Shown here: positions 30,995-40,359 of the stretch, in pieces
How the letters are laid out: the number at the start of each line of letters is the position of its first letter
Numbering within the stretch: position 1 is the first letter of the stretch
Source of the DNA: Candidatus Hydrogenedens sp.
GTDB taxonomy: Bacteria > Hydrogenedentota > Hydrogenedentia > Hydrogenedentales > JAEUWI01
Length of the DNA: 47,490 nt
Assembly (NCBI GenBank): GCA_016125095.1
Contig: WGMK01000025.1
Coordinates: forward strand, 1 to 47,490
Direction: 5' to 3'
Notes under the pieces: generated by a model
Database searches by the model: none
Told to the model about the DNA's origin: nothing
The model's input: the letters and a program-made list of their open reading frames with translations, nothing else
Program-made: the position numbers and the translations under genes

Positions 30995-33380
30995 CCGAAA
31001 CGAGCTCCTCTTCCTGCTCAAGCAGGTTCTGTTCTTCGCGGTCGACATCCGCCAGCGTGCGGGTGCCCTCACCCTTGTCCGCCGCCAGCATCAGCGTGGG
31101 CAAGAATAGCAGGTCGCCCGCGAGGGCGAAAACGATGACCATCGCGGTCATGAATCCCATGTTGAACGTGAACTGGAAGCTGGAGAGCGTGTTCACCAAG
31201 AAGCCTGAGGCCAGCACGAAGGAGGTGACCCACATGGCCTTGCCCACCGAGCCGAAGGCGTAACGCACGGCGTCTTCGGGGCCGAGCCCCTGGTGCCGGC
31301 GCGCGCGCAGGTACTTGCTCATGAAGTGCACCGTGTCGTCCACCACGATACCGAGGCCCATCGCGACGATGCCGCTCATGGAGAAATTCATGTCCCAGCG
31401 CAGCAGACCCCACATACCGAAGGCCATCAGTAGCGGCATGAGGTTGGGCACGATGCTGAGCACGCCGAGCTTGAGGCTGCGCAGCGCGAATACCAGCGTA
31501 AGCGAGACCAGCAGCAACGCCAGCGGGCTGCTCATCCAGAGGTTCGCCATCATCTTGGTGGAGATATGCGCGAACATCACTGCCGGGCCATAGGCGTTCG
31601 AGCGCATGACCTCGGGCAGGTTGTCCTGCTGCCATGCGGTAATCTCGTCCATAACCCGCAGGATGTCCTCCGAGCGCAGGTTGCGCACGGTCACATCCAC
31701 GCGCGTGGCCGACTTGTCGAGATTGATCTGGGTCGTCAGATCGAGGCCCTGCGGCAGCGAGATTTCGTAAACCAGCAGGTATTGCGCCGCCAGTTCGCGC
31801 GATTCGGGGATCTTGTAGAAGGCCGGGTCGTCGTTGTGGAAGCTGCGGTTCAGGCGCTTCATGATGTCGGCCACGCTGCTGGCGTGGTTCACCTCGGGCA
31901 GCGTCACCACCCATTCGCAGAACTTGTCGAGGTTTGCCAGGTATTCGGGGTCGGCGGCCCCATCGGGCTGTCCCGATTCCAGCACGTAGGTCAGCTGGTA
32001 AATGCCCGACAATTGCTCCATCGCGTAGTCCGTATCCTGACGGATCGGGATCGTGTGGTCGAACCAGTCTACAAACTGGTTGTTGATGGGAATCAGAAAG
32101 GTGCCCAGGCCCATAACCAGCGACAGGACGATCGAGCACCAGAAGATGGGCCTGCGCCACTGCAGCACCCACTCGGCGAGGCGCAGCATGGCGGCGCGCG
32201 TCGAACGATCTTCGCTCAGCAGGTTCTTGCGTATGGGCAGAATCGCCACCAGCGCAGGCAGGAAGGTGATGGCATAGATGTAGGCGATGGCCACGCCGGT
32301 CGCGGTGATATTGCCCAGCGCCGCGATGGGCGGCACCGAGTTGATGTTCATGCTCAGGAAGCCGATGCAGGTCGTGAGGCTCGTGAGGAACACCGGCGTA
32401 AAATTGATGCGCAGGCTTTCGACTATCGCCGCCTTCTGCGTGTGGCCTTGGCGCATGAAGTAGAGCATGCTGACGAGAATATGCACGCAGTCCGCCACCG
32501 CCAGGGTCATAATCATGACCGGTGCGGGAGAAGCCGGGCCGGAGAGCGAGATGCCCGCCCAGGAGATGGTGCCTATGCCGCCTATCGCCGCGATGGACAC
32601 TACGATGGCCGTCGCCAGCATGAGCAGCGAGGAGCGCAGCAGCCAGAAAATGGTGCCGAGAATAAGCAGCGCCATCACCGGCACGATGGTCCGCGCGTCG
32701 TGGAAGGTCGCCTCGAGGAAGGCATGGTTCAGCGGCACGATGCCGGTGAGACCAATCTCGACGCCCGGATACGCCGCTTCGACCTGGTCGCGCAGTTCAC
32801 GCGCCTTCATCACAATCGGTATGGCCTCGCCGGGCTCTTTCTCCGGCAGGTAGATCGTCACGTTTACGCCCGCCACGGTGCCCGCCCGGTTGACCAGACG
32901 GTCGCGTAGGAAGGGCTCGTTCAGGGCGATTTCGCGCGCTGCGGCCAGTTCATCGTCCGTGGCAGACGCGGGGTCTTCTACCAGCGGCCCGACGAGGATG
33001 TCGTCTTCGCTGGCGCGGGTATGCTGGAAGTTCGTGATCGAGTCCACGCGCAGGGCGAAGGGCAGGCTCCAGCCCCCCTCGGTGAGCATGGCGATGGCCT
33101 CGAGCGAATCGCGGCTGAATACGTCGCCCCCAGGCGGCGTGACCGTGAAGTACACGCTGTCGTTCTTCGAGAAGGTGTTCTGCACCCGGTCGTATGCGGC
33201 GAGTTCCGGGTTGTCCTCGGCGAAGAACTCGCGGTAGCTCTCGTTGAACACATAGTGCTGCAGGCCTGCTGCCATGGCGGCAAAGCCCGCGAGTCCGAGA
33301 AGAACAACGACCCAGCGCCACCGTATCAGGGCGTGCGCGTAGGCCAGTACAAAGGCATCGTAACGGCTTGGCTCTTTCAA
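30987..33380 (-). CDS. RND/MMPL-family exporter
   Basis: A 797-residue inner-membrane transporter of the MMPL/RND class with two repeats of six transmembrane helices. Signs: first helix WRWVVVLLGLAGFAAMAAGL, large loop with NESYREFFAEDNPELAAYDRVQNTFSKND, helices including PAPVMIMTLAVADCVHILVSMLYFM (D in helix 4), the second half NFSMSGIVAMGLGIVVDDTVHFMSKYLRARR, and basic/acidic C-terminal tail. The VVDDTVHF and VADCVHI aspartates are the usual proton-relay positions. The start is a TTG at 33380 with only GGGG about 12 bases ahead; an in-frame stop precedes it. Likely exports lipid-like cargo with the downstream LolA-like and barrel proteins. Confidence 0.94.
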   Translation of the reverse strand: MKEPSRYDAFVLAYAHALIRWRWVVVLLGLAGFAAMAAGLQHYVFNESYREFFAEDNPELAAYDRVQNTFSKNDSVYFTVTPPGGDVFSRDSLEAIAMLTEGGWSLPFALRVDSITNFQHTRASEDDILVGPLVEDPASATDDELAAAREIALNEPFLRDRLVNRAGTVAGVNVTIYLPEKEPGEAIPIVMKARELRDQVEAAYPGVEIGLTGIVPLNHAFLEATFHDARTIVPVMALLILGTIFWLLRSSLLMLATAIVVSIAAIGGIGTISWAGISLSGPASPAPVMIMTLAVADCVHILVSMLYFMRQGHTQKAAIVESLRINFTPVFLTSLTTCIGFLSMNINSVPPIAALGNITATGVAIAYIYAITFLPALVAILPIRKNLLSEDRSTRAAMLRLAEWVLQWRRPIFWCSIVLSLVMGLGTFLIPINNQFVDWFDHTIPIRQDTDYAMEQLSGIYQLTYVLESGQPDGAADPEYLANLDKFCEWVVTLPEVNHASSVADIMKRLNRSFHNDDPAFYKIPESRELAAQYLLVYEISLPQGLDLTTQINLDKSATRVDVTVRNLRSEDILRVMDEITAWQQDNLPEVMRSNAYGPAVMFAHISTKMMANLWMSSPLALLLVSLTLVFALRSLKLGVLSIVPNLMPLLMAFGMWGLLRWDMNFSMSGIVAMGLGIVVDDTVHFMSKYLRARRHQGLGPEDAVRYAFGSVGKAMWVTSFVLASGFLVNTLSSFQFTFNMGFMTAMVIVFALAGDLLFLPTLMLAADKGEGTRTLADVDREEQNLLEQEEELVSDV

Positions 33381-33441
33381 AAGATGCGGTTGCCCCTTTT
33401 AGAGAAACGACTGGCGGGAAGGCGGGTGCGGCGCGAAGGCG

Positions 33442-33699
33442 CTACCCGATCTGCTCCAGCGGGATGGACTCGTCGATCAGCATCACGGGAATGTCGTCGC
33501 GGATGGCATAGAGATACGCGCCGTCCTCGCGGACCAGTCCCCCCTCGATAGCCTCCCCCACGGGCTCGCCGTTGCGATACTTCAGGCCGCCCGCAGCGAT
33601 CAACTCGTTCACCTTCGCCACGAGCGCGTCGTCGGCCGGGGTCACCGGCGTCTTGTTCTCCGGGCACACCAGAATGGCCAGCAATTCAGCGTCTACCAC
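33442..33699 (-). CDS. Trm112-family small protein
   Basis: An 85-residue protein with the Trm112 pattern: LLAILVCPENKTPV near the start, LKYRNGEPV, and AYLYAIRDDIPVMLIDESIPL near the end. Only one Cys (in VCP) is present, which is common for bacterial members that do not bind zinc. GTG 33699 with AAGGAGG 8 bases upstream decides the start. The RND exporter gene begins 61 bp downstream. Trm112 proteins activate methyltransferases in eukaryotes; bacterial members are mostly of unknown role. Confidence 0.9.
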   Translation of the reverse strand: MVDAELLAILVCPENKTPVTPADDALVAKVNELIAAGGLKYRNGEPVGEAIEGGLVREDGAYLYAIRDDIPVMLIDESIPLEQIG

Positions 33700-33870
33700 A
33701 GCGTCGTCCTCCTTCGTGTCGCGCTATTCTACCCAACCCATAACAGACGTTACGAATTGCTCGCCCGAGGGCCGACGGTTTTTTGCCACAGCGCGGCCGC
33801 CGCCCGCCCATTCTGGAAATTATGCGAACCACAAACCACTGCAAAATAAAGGCTTAAATGATACGGCGCT

Positions 33871-33899
33871 TTGACGCGGGCGCTCGGGAATGGTACAGT
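33871..33899 (+). promoter_or_regulatory. Sigma-70-like promoter of the sigma-54 activator gene
   Basis: TTGACG (33871-33876), 17 bases, TACAGT (33894-33899). Transcription would start near 33906, which leaves CGGAG at 33911-33915 as ribosome site for the ATG at 33927. Confidence 0.62.
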
Positions 33900-33926
33900 A
33901 CGCAAGGATACGGAGTGCCCGCGCCG

Positions 33927-35306
<1,380 letters not shown>

Positions 35307-35799
35307 GGGGGGATGACAATGATTTACTGTAAGACCTTTCACGAGAACTGGTGCAGCGATCCGCTTAGAAGGTCATATTGGAGCGAACGCCACATTTGTT
35401 TGCGCGTCAATTCCTGAGTAATTGCTACGTTCGAAGCGTCTTTCAAGTCTATCGGAGTACCGGCTAAAGGGCGTAGTTCACATGCCCTGTGAATCCGACA
35501 ACGCTACCTTAATGACGACTTCCCCTTCCAATGTCAGAAGTTTAAGCTAAGGGCAATTTTGCATTTGATAGCTTGCATTTGGGAGCGGATGCGACTTCAG
35601 AATTTGCGGGGTGCGTATTTTCCACTTAGTGTACTCTCGATTCTTGCGACTCGCTATTGCCCGTAAAACCACTAAGTCTGCGTGTAGTTACACTTCTTTT
35701 ACATTGCAAATCTCTTTGATGTCTTGCGTGCCGACGCAAAACTAACACTATTCAATACTGCGCTTACGATATCCTGCAGAAATATGGCCAAGAAAGTCC
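35307..35799. other. AT-rich gene-free stretch at the left edge of a low-GC island
   Basis: About 490 bases with no open frame of useful length on either strand, and a base composition much richer in A and T than the sequence before 35300. No clear terminator, repeat, tRNA or integrase remnant is visible. It ends at the promoter of the MACPF-like gene. Confidence 0.6.
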
Positions 35800-35828
35800 T
35801 TGCCAAGAAACGCGAAACACTGTACAAT
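35800..35828 (+). promoter_or_regulatory. Strong sigma-70-like promoter of the MACPF-like gene
   Basis: TTGCCA (35800-35805), 17 bases, TACAAT (35823-35828); five of six consensus bases in both boxes. The start of transcription would be near 35835. Confidence 0.65.
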
Positions 35829-35881
35829 CACATTACATGCTTTGCACAAATACAAGCGCAACTATAGGGGTGCGAAACATC

Positions 35882-37768
35882 ATGATGGCAAAACGTCTCA
35901 AGACTAAGGTCTGCTGCCTATGGGTTTTTATCATGATATTTGCGCGTATTGCGTTTGCGCAAATCGGTGATAATAGTACGGAATACGACTCTGCAAACGG
36001 CTGGAAGCTGAATGACACGCTCGCCAACTTTCACGACGCGGACACGAGCAAAGATGGATTGATCGATATTTCCGAACTACTGCGCGTTATTCAGCTTTTT
36101 AATGTTGGTGAATATCACGAAGAATGTGGCACGGAGGACGATTACGCTCCAGGCCCGGGGGTAAATAAGCCGTGTGCAACTTCGAATGTTAAATTAGTTC
36201 AAAGCGTAGTAGCTCGAAATATAAATCGCCCGATAATTATACGTGCTGCTGGCTTCCCGATGTCTCTTGGCAATGGTGTAACTCTTGACGACCTAAATCA
36301 ACCGCAGCTTGGTCTGAATATATTCGATGGTGTGGCGGTGCCTGTAAGCGCCAGTCAGGTGGATTTCATAATGGATGGAAATGCTGAACTTGACTACCCT
36401 CCAGAAGAAGCTGTTGTATCATTTGAATATATAGATAGCTATGCGGAGGAGTTGTCGTTCAAGAGCCGAAGTCTGGATACAGATGTTAATTTTTTTATCG
36501 CGAGTGGAAATGTACGATCAAGCCTCGAGCACGAGAAATACTTTCGCTCTACATTCCACAAAGGTATAATAAAAATTCATTACGACTTCGGGTGGTATGA
36601 AGTTGCCAATCAGCCCTTACTTAGCGAGTTAGATCCCGCAGTACAAGATAATCTAGATGAAGCGTGGGAGGAAAGATTCGGAACGCACTATGTATTTGCG
36701 GAGCACCGTTTTGCTGAGCTCTATGTAGAGATTGAGGTGGAGACATCTCGTGCACGTAGTCGAAACGCTGTTAGGGCTGCGATGGAGAGCAGCTTCGGAG
36801 CTATATTTGACGGTGTTTTTAATGTCGAGGCCAGTGTAACGAACTTTAGCGAAAGTTCATCGGGGGAATTTCAGCTAAAGGTGATATTGCGTACTTTTGG
36901 TGGCCCCAACATTTTAACAGGCGTGCCTTATTCTAGTGTTACAGGTTTTAGCGGCTTGGAGGCGGAAGTGTCTGCGTGGCTGAATGGTGTCTCTAGCACA
37001 AACGCCATCCGAAGCGAATACTACTGCAGGCCGCTTACTGATTTTGTGGCGCCCGAAACCATTACTGCCGGTTCCTTGTCGCGGCAACTTACGTTGGAGT
37101 CGTGGTATTTCCGTGTTCTTGAAGCATACGAAGCTTTGTCGCGCCTCGACGATATTGTAGATTGTGGAGGCGGCGCGGCAGTATTTCGCCCAGAGTATAG
37201 GCACTTGCTCAATACTGATTTCTCGACACTTGCGGGTGATAAATTGGATGCGACGTACTATTGTAATTTGAGAGAACGATTTGCCAACGCGTTCGATGAA
37301 CTTCAAGCTTTGGGGCCCGAAATTAGAGGTGGATTGTCGTTCGGTCCTACGTCTCCAAATTGGGCGCTTCCTAGCGTAGAAGTTCCAGCGATTTTTTTTC
37401 GGACCGACTACGATGGCTTGCCGACTGCCCCGGAAAACGAGGTGCCGCGGTGGCCCATCTTTATTCACGGCGGGAATTTCGCTTCTGATGCATCATTTGT
37501 CTTCGGCACGAGTGATTGTGACCCGCCCAATGAGCCAGTGCTAATAACACTAATCGGGTACAACTCAGAACTTGGGGCGACGGAATATGAAGCTAGGATG
37601 AATCCCGAGGATGCGATCCTCATAGGCGGAAATTTTGACGAGAGCTTTTACCATTACACGTTCAGTCTCTCGGATTTGACAACTAGCTCCGAATTATTGT
37701 TTCAGCGTGGTATGGATCCTTCGGGGCGCCCGGCTTATTTTGCGCCGCAAGTACCATGCGGCGAATGA
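35882..37768 (+). CDS. Secreted MACPF (perforin-like) protein with EF-hand/dockerin-like module
   Basis: A 628-residue exported protein. Residues 1-26 are a signal peptide (basic MAKRLKTK, then CCLWVFIMIFARIAFA). Residues 50-76 hold one EF-hand loop (D54-x-S56-x-D58-G59-x-I61-D62-x-x-E65) followed by SELLRVIQLFN and a C-containing TEDDYAPGPG, a module like dockerin repeats. Residues about 195-395 match the MACPF order: FGTHY at 266-270 after an amphipathic helix, a strand, a helix-hairpin with VRAAMESSFGAIF, a Ser-rich strand (SVTNFSESSSG), FGG at 339-341, and VSAWLNG at 363-369 before ...YYCRPLTDF. The GG normally found just after GTHY is missing. The C-terminal 230 residues are beta-rich, family unknown. 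Low GC and codon use differ from neighbours. ATG 35882 or 35885 has AGGGG about 12 bases upstream. A pore-forming role is inferred from the fold. Confidence 0.72.
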   Translation: MMAKRLKTKVCCLWVFIMIFARIAFAQIGDNSTEYDSANGWKLNDTLANFHDADTSKDGLIDISELLRVIQLFNVGEYHEECGTEDDYAPGPGVNKPCATSNVKLVQSVVARNINRPIIIRAAGFPMSLGNGVTLDDLNQPQLGLNIFDGVAVPVSASQVDFIMDGNAELDYPPEEAVVSFEYIDSYAEELSFKSRSLDTDVNFFIASGNVRSSLEHEKYFRSTFHKGIIKIHYDFGWYEVANQPLLSELDPAVQDNLDEAWEERFGTHYVFAEHRFAELYVEIEVETSRARSRNAVRAAMESSFGAIFDGVFNVEASVTNFSESSSGEFQLKVILRTFGGPNILTGVPYSSVTGFSGLEAEVSAWLNGVSSTNAIRSEYYCRPLTDFVAPETITAGSLSRQLTLESWYFRVLEAYEALSRLDDIVDCGGGAAVFRPEYRHLLNTDFSTLAGDKLDATYYCNLRERFANAFDELQALGPEIRGGLSFGPTSPNWALPSVEVPAIFFRTDYDGLPTAPENEVPRWPIFIHGGNFASDASFVFGTSDCDPPNEPVLITLIGYNSELGATEYEARMNPEDAILIGGNFDESFYHYTFSLSDLTTSSELLFQRGMDPSGRPAYFAPQVPCGE

Positions 37769-37959
37769 GTATTGGTTTAGGTTATTGAGACATTGAATGA
37801 GTCGCTGGCGAAAGCTTGCAGCATCGCTTTTTCGACAATGGTTGCGCTAAGTAGGCTATCGACAGCGGCGTAAGTATGTAGTGATCACTTTGTGTTCCTG
37901 CTAACTGGTCTGCTGATCGCGGGGTTCATTGCCGTTGCACGGAACACCTAGAACGCGGT

Positions 37960-38847
37960 CTAGTCCGCGCCCATACCACGCCGCTTTTTCGGTACCTCGG
38001 AGCGGTAGAGGACGGCGGCACTGCCGAGGCTCACGGCCGTCAGCAGGTGCCAGATAGCGTGCCCCTGGAACCAGGAGTCTGGGGAACTGAACTGTCCGGA
38101 CCGGTCGAGGGTCCAGATGTAATACGCGAGCGCGAGGGAGGCGAGGGATAGCAGCGGCCAGCGCAATTGCTGCGAGTGCTTACCCACCGCGATTTCCAGC
38201 GCGAGTGTTATGCAGGCGATCCCGATCAGTCCGGCATAGCCGGCGTTTCCGGAGCCAAACCGGGAGAGGTTAAAGAGGAGGTAGACGCTGAGCACCGCAG
38301 CAATGAGACCGAACAGCGGCCAAGTGGGAAACTGCCGGCCGCCCAGCCGGATGCTGGGCAACCAGCGCGCCCAATGGATGGCGCCCAGCGCGGCGAGGGT
38401 GGAGACCATGCCAAACACATCGAGCTTGTGTCCCCACGAGGACATGGCGGCATGCATGAGTCCGCTGCCGATGCCAAGCTCGATACAGGTCAACCCGAAC
38501 AACACCATCAGCGCGGGATGCCGCACGGCATAAGGATCGGTTTCTTTCGTCGGGCGGCGGTAGTCCCACCAGGCGTAGGCGATTACATAGAGGCCAACGA
38601 GCACATAACCGAGATTGCTCAAGGTGTTGGCGCGCTGGCGGTAGATGCTGCCGTATAGCGCCTCGTTAAAGGCATGCTTCGCCGGAAGTGGCGAATCCAT
38701 AAGGATCATCCAAACGTCGGTGTCGCGATAGATAACGTACAATCCGACGAGTAGCAGCGTAAATCCGCCGCACACGCCCCAGCAGAAGGCATGAACCCAG
38801 AGGGGCGCGCCTCGCAGGGTATTTCGCTCGGGAATCGGACGAGTCAC
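37960..38847 (-). CDS. CREST-superfamily membrane hydrolase (alkaline ceramidase-like)
   Basis: A 295-residue protein with about seven hydrophobic segments. The conserved residues of the ceramidase/CREST superfamily are visible in order: NEALYG and RANTLSNLGYVLVGL, then GSGLMHAAMSSWGHKLDVFGM (Ser128, His132, Asp143), and finally WFQGHAIWHLLTA (His263, His267), which form the metal site of a membrane hydrolase. It may cleave amide bonds in ceramide-like lipids, or act on other substrates. Start GTG 38847 with AGGAG 8 bases upstream. It is preceded by the DUF1501 gene on the same strand, 90 bp away. Confidence 0.83.
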   Translation of the reverse strand: MTRPIPERNTLRGAPLWVHAFCWGVCGGFTLLLVGLYVIYRDTDVWMILMDSPLPAKHAFNEALYGSIYRQRANTLSNLGYVLVGLYVIAYAWWDYRRPTKETDPYAVRHPALMVLFGLTCIELGIGSGLMHAAMSSWGHKLDVFGMVSTLAALGAIHWARWLPSIRLGGRQFPTWPLFGLIAAVLSVYLLFNLSRFGSGNAGYAGLIGIACITLALEIAVGKHSQQLRWPLLSLASLALAYYIWTLDRSGQFSSPDSWFQGHAIWHLLTAVSLGSAAVLYRSEVPKKRRGMGAD

Positions 38848-38937
38848 GCAGGCTGCTCCTTATCTGTTTGCGTTTTCAATACGGCGGATGACAATAGCGC
38901 AAGCCTACGGCGCGCGCGAAAATCACTCACGGTGCCG

Positions 38938-40359
38938 TCAGGCGATGAGATCATTCAATACGTTGCCGTGCACATCGGTCAGGCGCAGGTCCCGGCCGCC
39001 GTGGCGGTAGGTAAGTCGCTTGTGGTCGAGGCCGAGCAAATATAACGCGGTGGCCCAGAGATCGTAGACGGTCGTTACCTTGTCGATCGCATGGTAGCCG
39101 TATTCGTCGGTCTCCCCGTACACCGTGCCGCCCCGGATACCGCCGCCCGCCATCCAGATGGAAAAGCCGAAGGGGTTGTGGTCGCGGCCATTGCTGCCCT
39201 GCGAGAACGGCGTCCGACCGAATTCTCCGGCCCAGATCACGAGGGTCTCGTCCAGCAAGCCGCGGGATTTCAGGTCGGTGAGCAGTCCCGCGATGGGCTG
39301 GTCCACCTGCGCGGCCATGTTGGTATGTCCGGCTTCGAGGTCGCCGTGCTGATCCCAGGGATTCGGCGCCTGCCCGCCGCCGAGTGTTTCGGGCAGGCAG
39401 GTGAGCTCGACGAAGCGCACGCCGCGCTCGATCAGCCGGCGCGCAAGCAGGCACTGCTGTCCGTAGGCCCGGGTCGTGCCGCGCTCGGCATCCAGCCCGT
39501 AGAGCTTCTTCGTGGCTTCCGATTCGCCGCTGAGATCGCAGAGTTCCGGCACCGCCGCCTGCATGCGGAAGGCGGTCTCGTAGTTCTCGATGGCCGCCTC
39601 AATGTCCGCGTTTCCGTGGAGCGATTCGGCGAAGAAGCCGTCGAGCCCGCCGACGAGATCGAGCCGCTCGCGCTGGCTGCGCAGGTTCTCCACCGGGCGG
39701 ATGTGTCGGACGGGCGCCGCCGCGTCGCCATAGACCATCGAGCCCTGGTGCTGCGCTGGAAGGAAGCCGTTGCTGAAGAGGCCCACACCGCCGTGGGGAA
39801 CGTCATTACCGCCGCTCCGCAGCACCACGAAGCCGGGCAGGTTGTCGGCCACCGAGCCAAGGCCATAGTTTACCCAGGCCCCTGCGCTGGGATGCCCCAT
39901 AAACGGAAAGCCGGTATGGAAGAAGTAATTGCCCTGGGCATGTTCGTTCACCGAACTGGTCATCGAGCGGATGATCGCCAGGTCGTCTACGCATCGGCCG
40001 ACGTGGGGAAACATATCGCTCACGGGAATGCCGCTTGCCCCGTACTGCTTGAAACCGAAGGGCGAGGCGAAGATGTTGCCGTTCTGGTTGAACTGGGTGC
40101 GCTCTACCTTCATCGGCATGGGTTTGCCATGCTCGGCGGCCAGGCGGGGCTTCGGATCGAAGCTGTCGATGTGCGATACGCCGCCCGACATGTAGCAGAA
40201 GATGAGGTGCTTGGCCCGCGGCATGGCGTGGGGAGGCAGGGTCGAGGCGAAGGACTTGCCGCAAAGTCCGGCTAGGGCCAGCGCGCCGAAGCCGGTGGAG
40301 CACTGTGCAAGCATCTCGCGACGGCTGATAGTTCTTTGAAGTCGATCCATGGGATTCAC
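38938..40359 (-). CDS. DUF1501 domain-containing exported protein
   Basis: A 473-residue protein with a twin-arginine-like start (TISRREMLAQCSTGFGALALAGLCG) and then the DUF1501 body: HLIFCYMSGGVSHIDSFDPKP, SMTSSVNEHAQGNYFFHTGF, LARRLIERGVRFVEL and LVIWAGEFGRTPFSQGSNGRDHNPFGFSIWMAGG, a sulfatase/alkaline-phosphatase-like metal region. GTG 40359 overlaps the stop of the PSD1 gene by 4 bases (GTGA), so both are co-translated. This pair is a hallmark of PVC and related phyla. The biochemical role is not established; a role in polysaccharide use has been suggested for such pairs. Confidence 0.95.
   Translation of the reverse strand: MNPMDRLQRTISRREMLAQCSTGFGALALAGLCGKSFASTLPPHAMPRAKHLIFCYMSGGVSHIDSFDPKPRLAAEHGKPMPMKVERTQFNQNGNIFASPFGFKQYGASGIPVSDMFPHVGRCVDDLAIIRSMTSSVNEHAQGNYFFHTGFPFMGHPSAGAWVNYGLGSVADNLPGFVVLRSGGNDVPHGGVGLFSNGFLPAQHQGSMVYGDAAAPVRHIRPVENLRSQRERLDLVGGLDGFFAESLHGNADIEAAIENYETAFRMQAAVPELCDLSGESEATKKLYGLDAERGTTRAYGQQCLLARRLIERGVRFVELTCLPETLGGGQAPNPWDQHGDLEAGHTNMAAQVDQPIAGLLTDLKSRGLLDETLVIWAGEFGRTPFSQGSNGRDHNPFGFSIWMAGGGIRGGTVYGETDEYGYHAIDKVTTVYDLWATALYLLGLDHKRLTYRHGGRDLRLTDVHGNVLNDLIA

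Noticed and set aside
33817..33844. Minus-strand promoter for the Trm112 gene (TTGCAG, 16 bases, TAATTT)
   Set aside because: Only three of six bases match in the -35 box; too weak to annotate.
35307..35836. Pseudogene or small RNA in the AT-rich gap
   Set aside because: No frame of more than a few dozen codons and no convincing hairpin-T-tract unit seen; left as an empty stretch.
37948..37963. CTAGAACGCGGTCTAG near-palindrome at the end of the ceramidase-like gene
   Set aside because: Short, with a central mismatch, overlapping a stop codon; probably chance.
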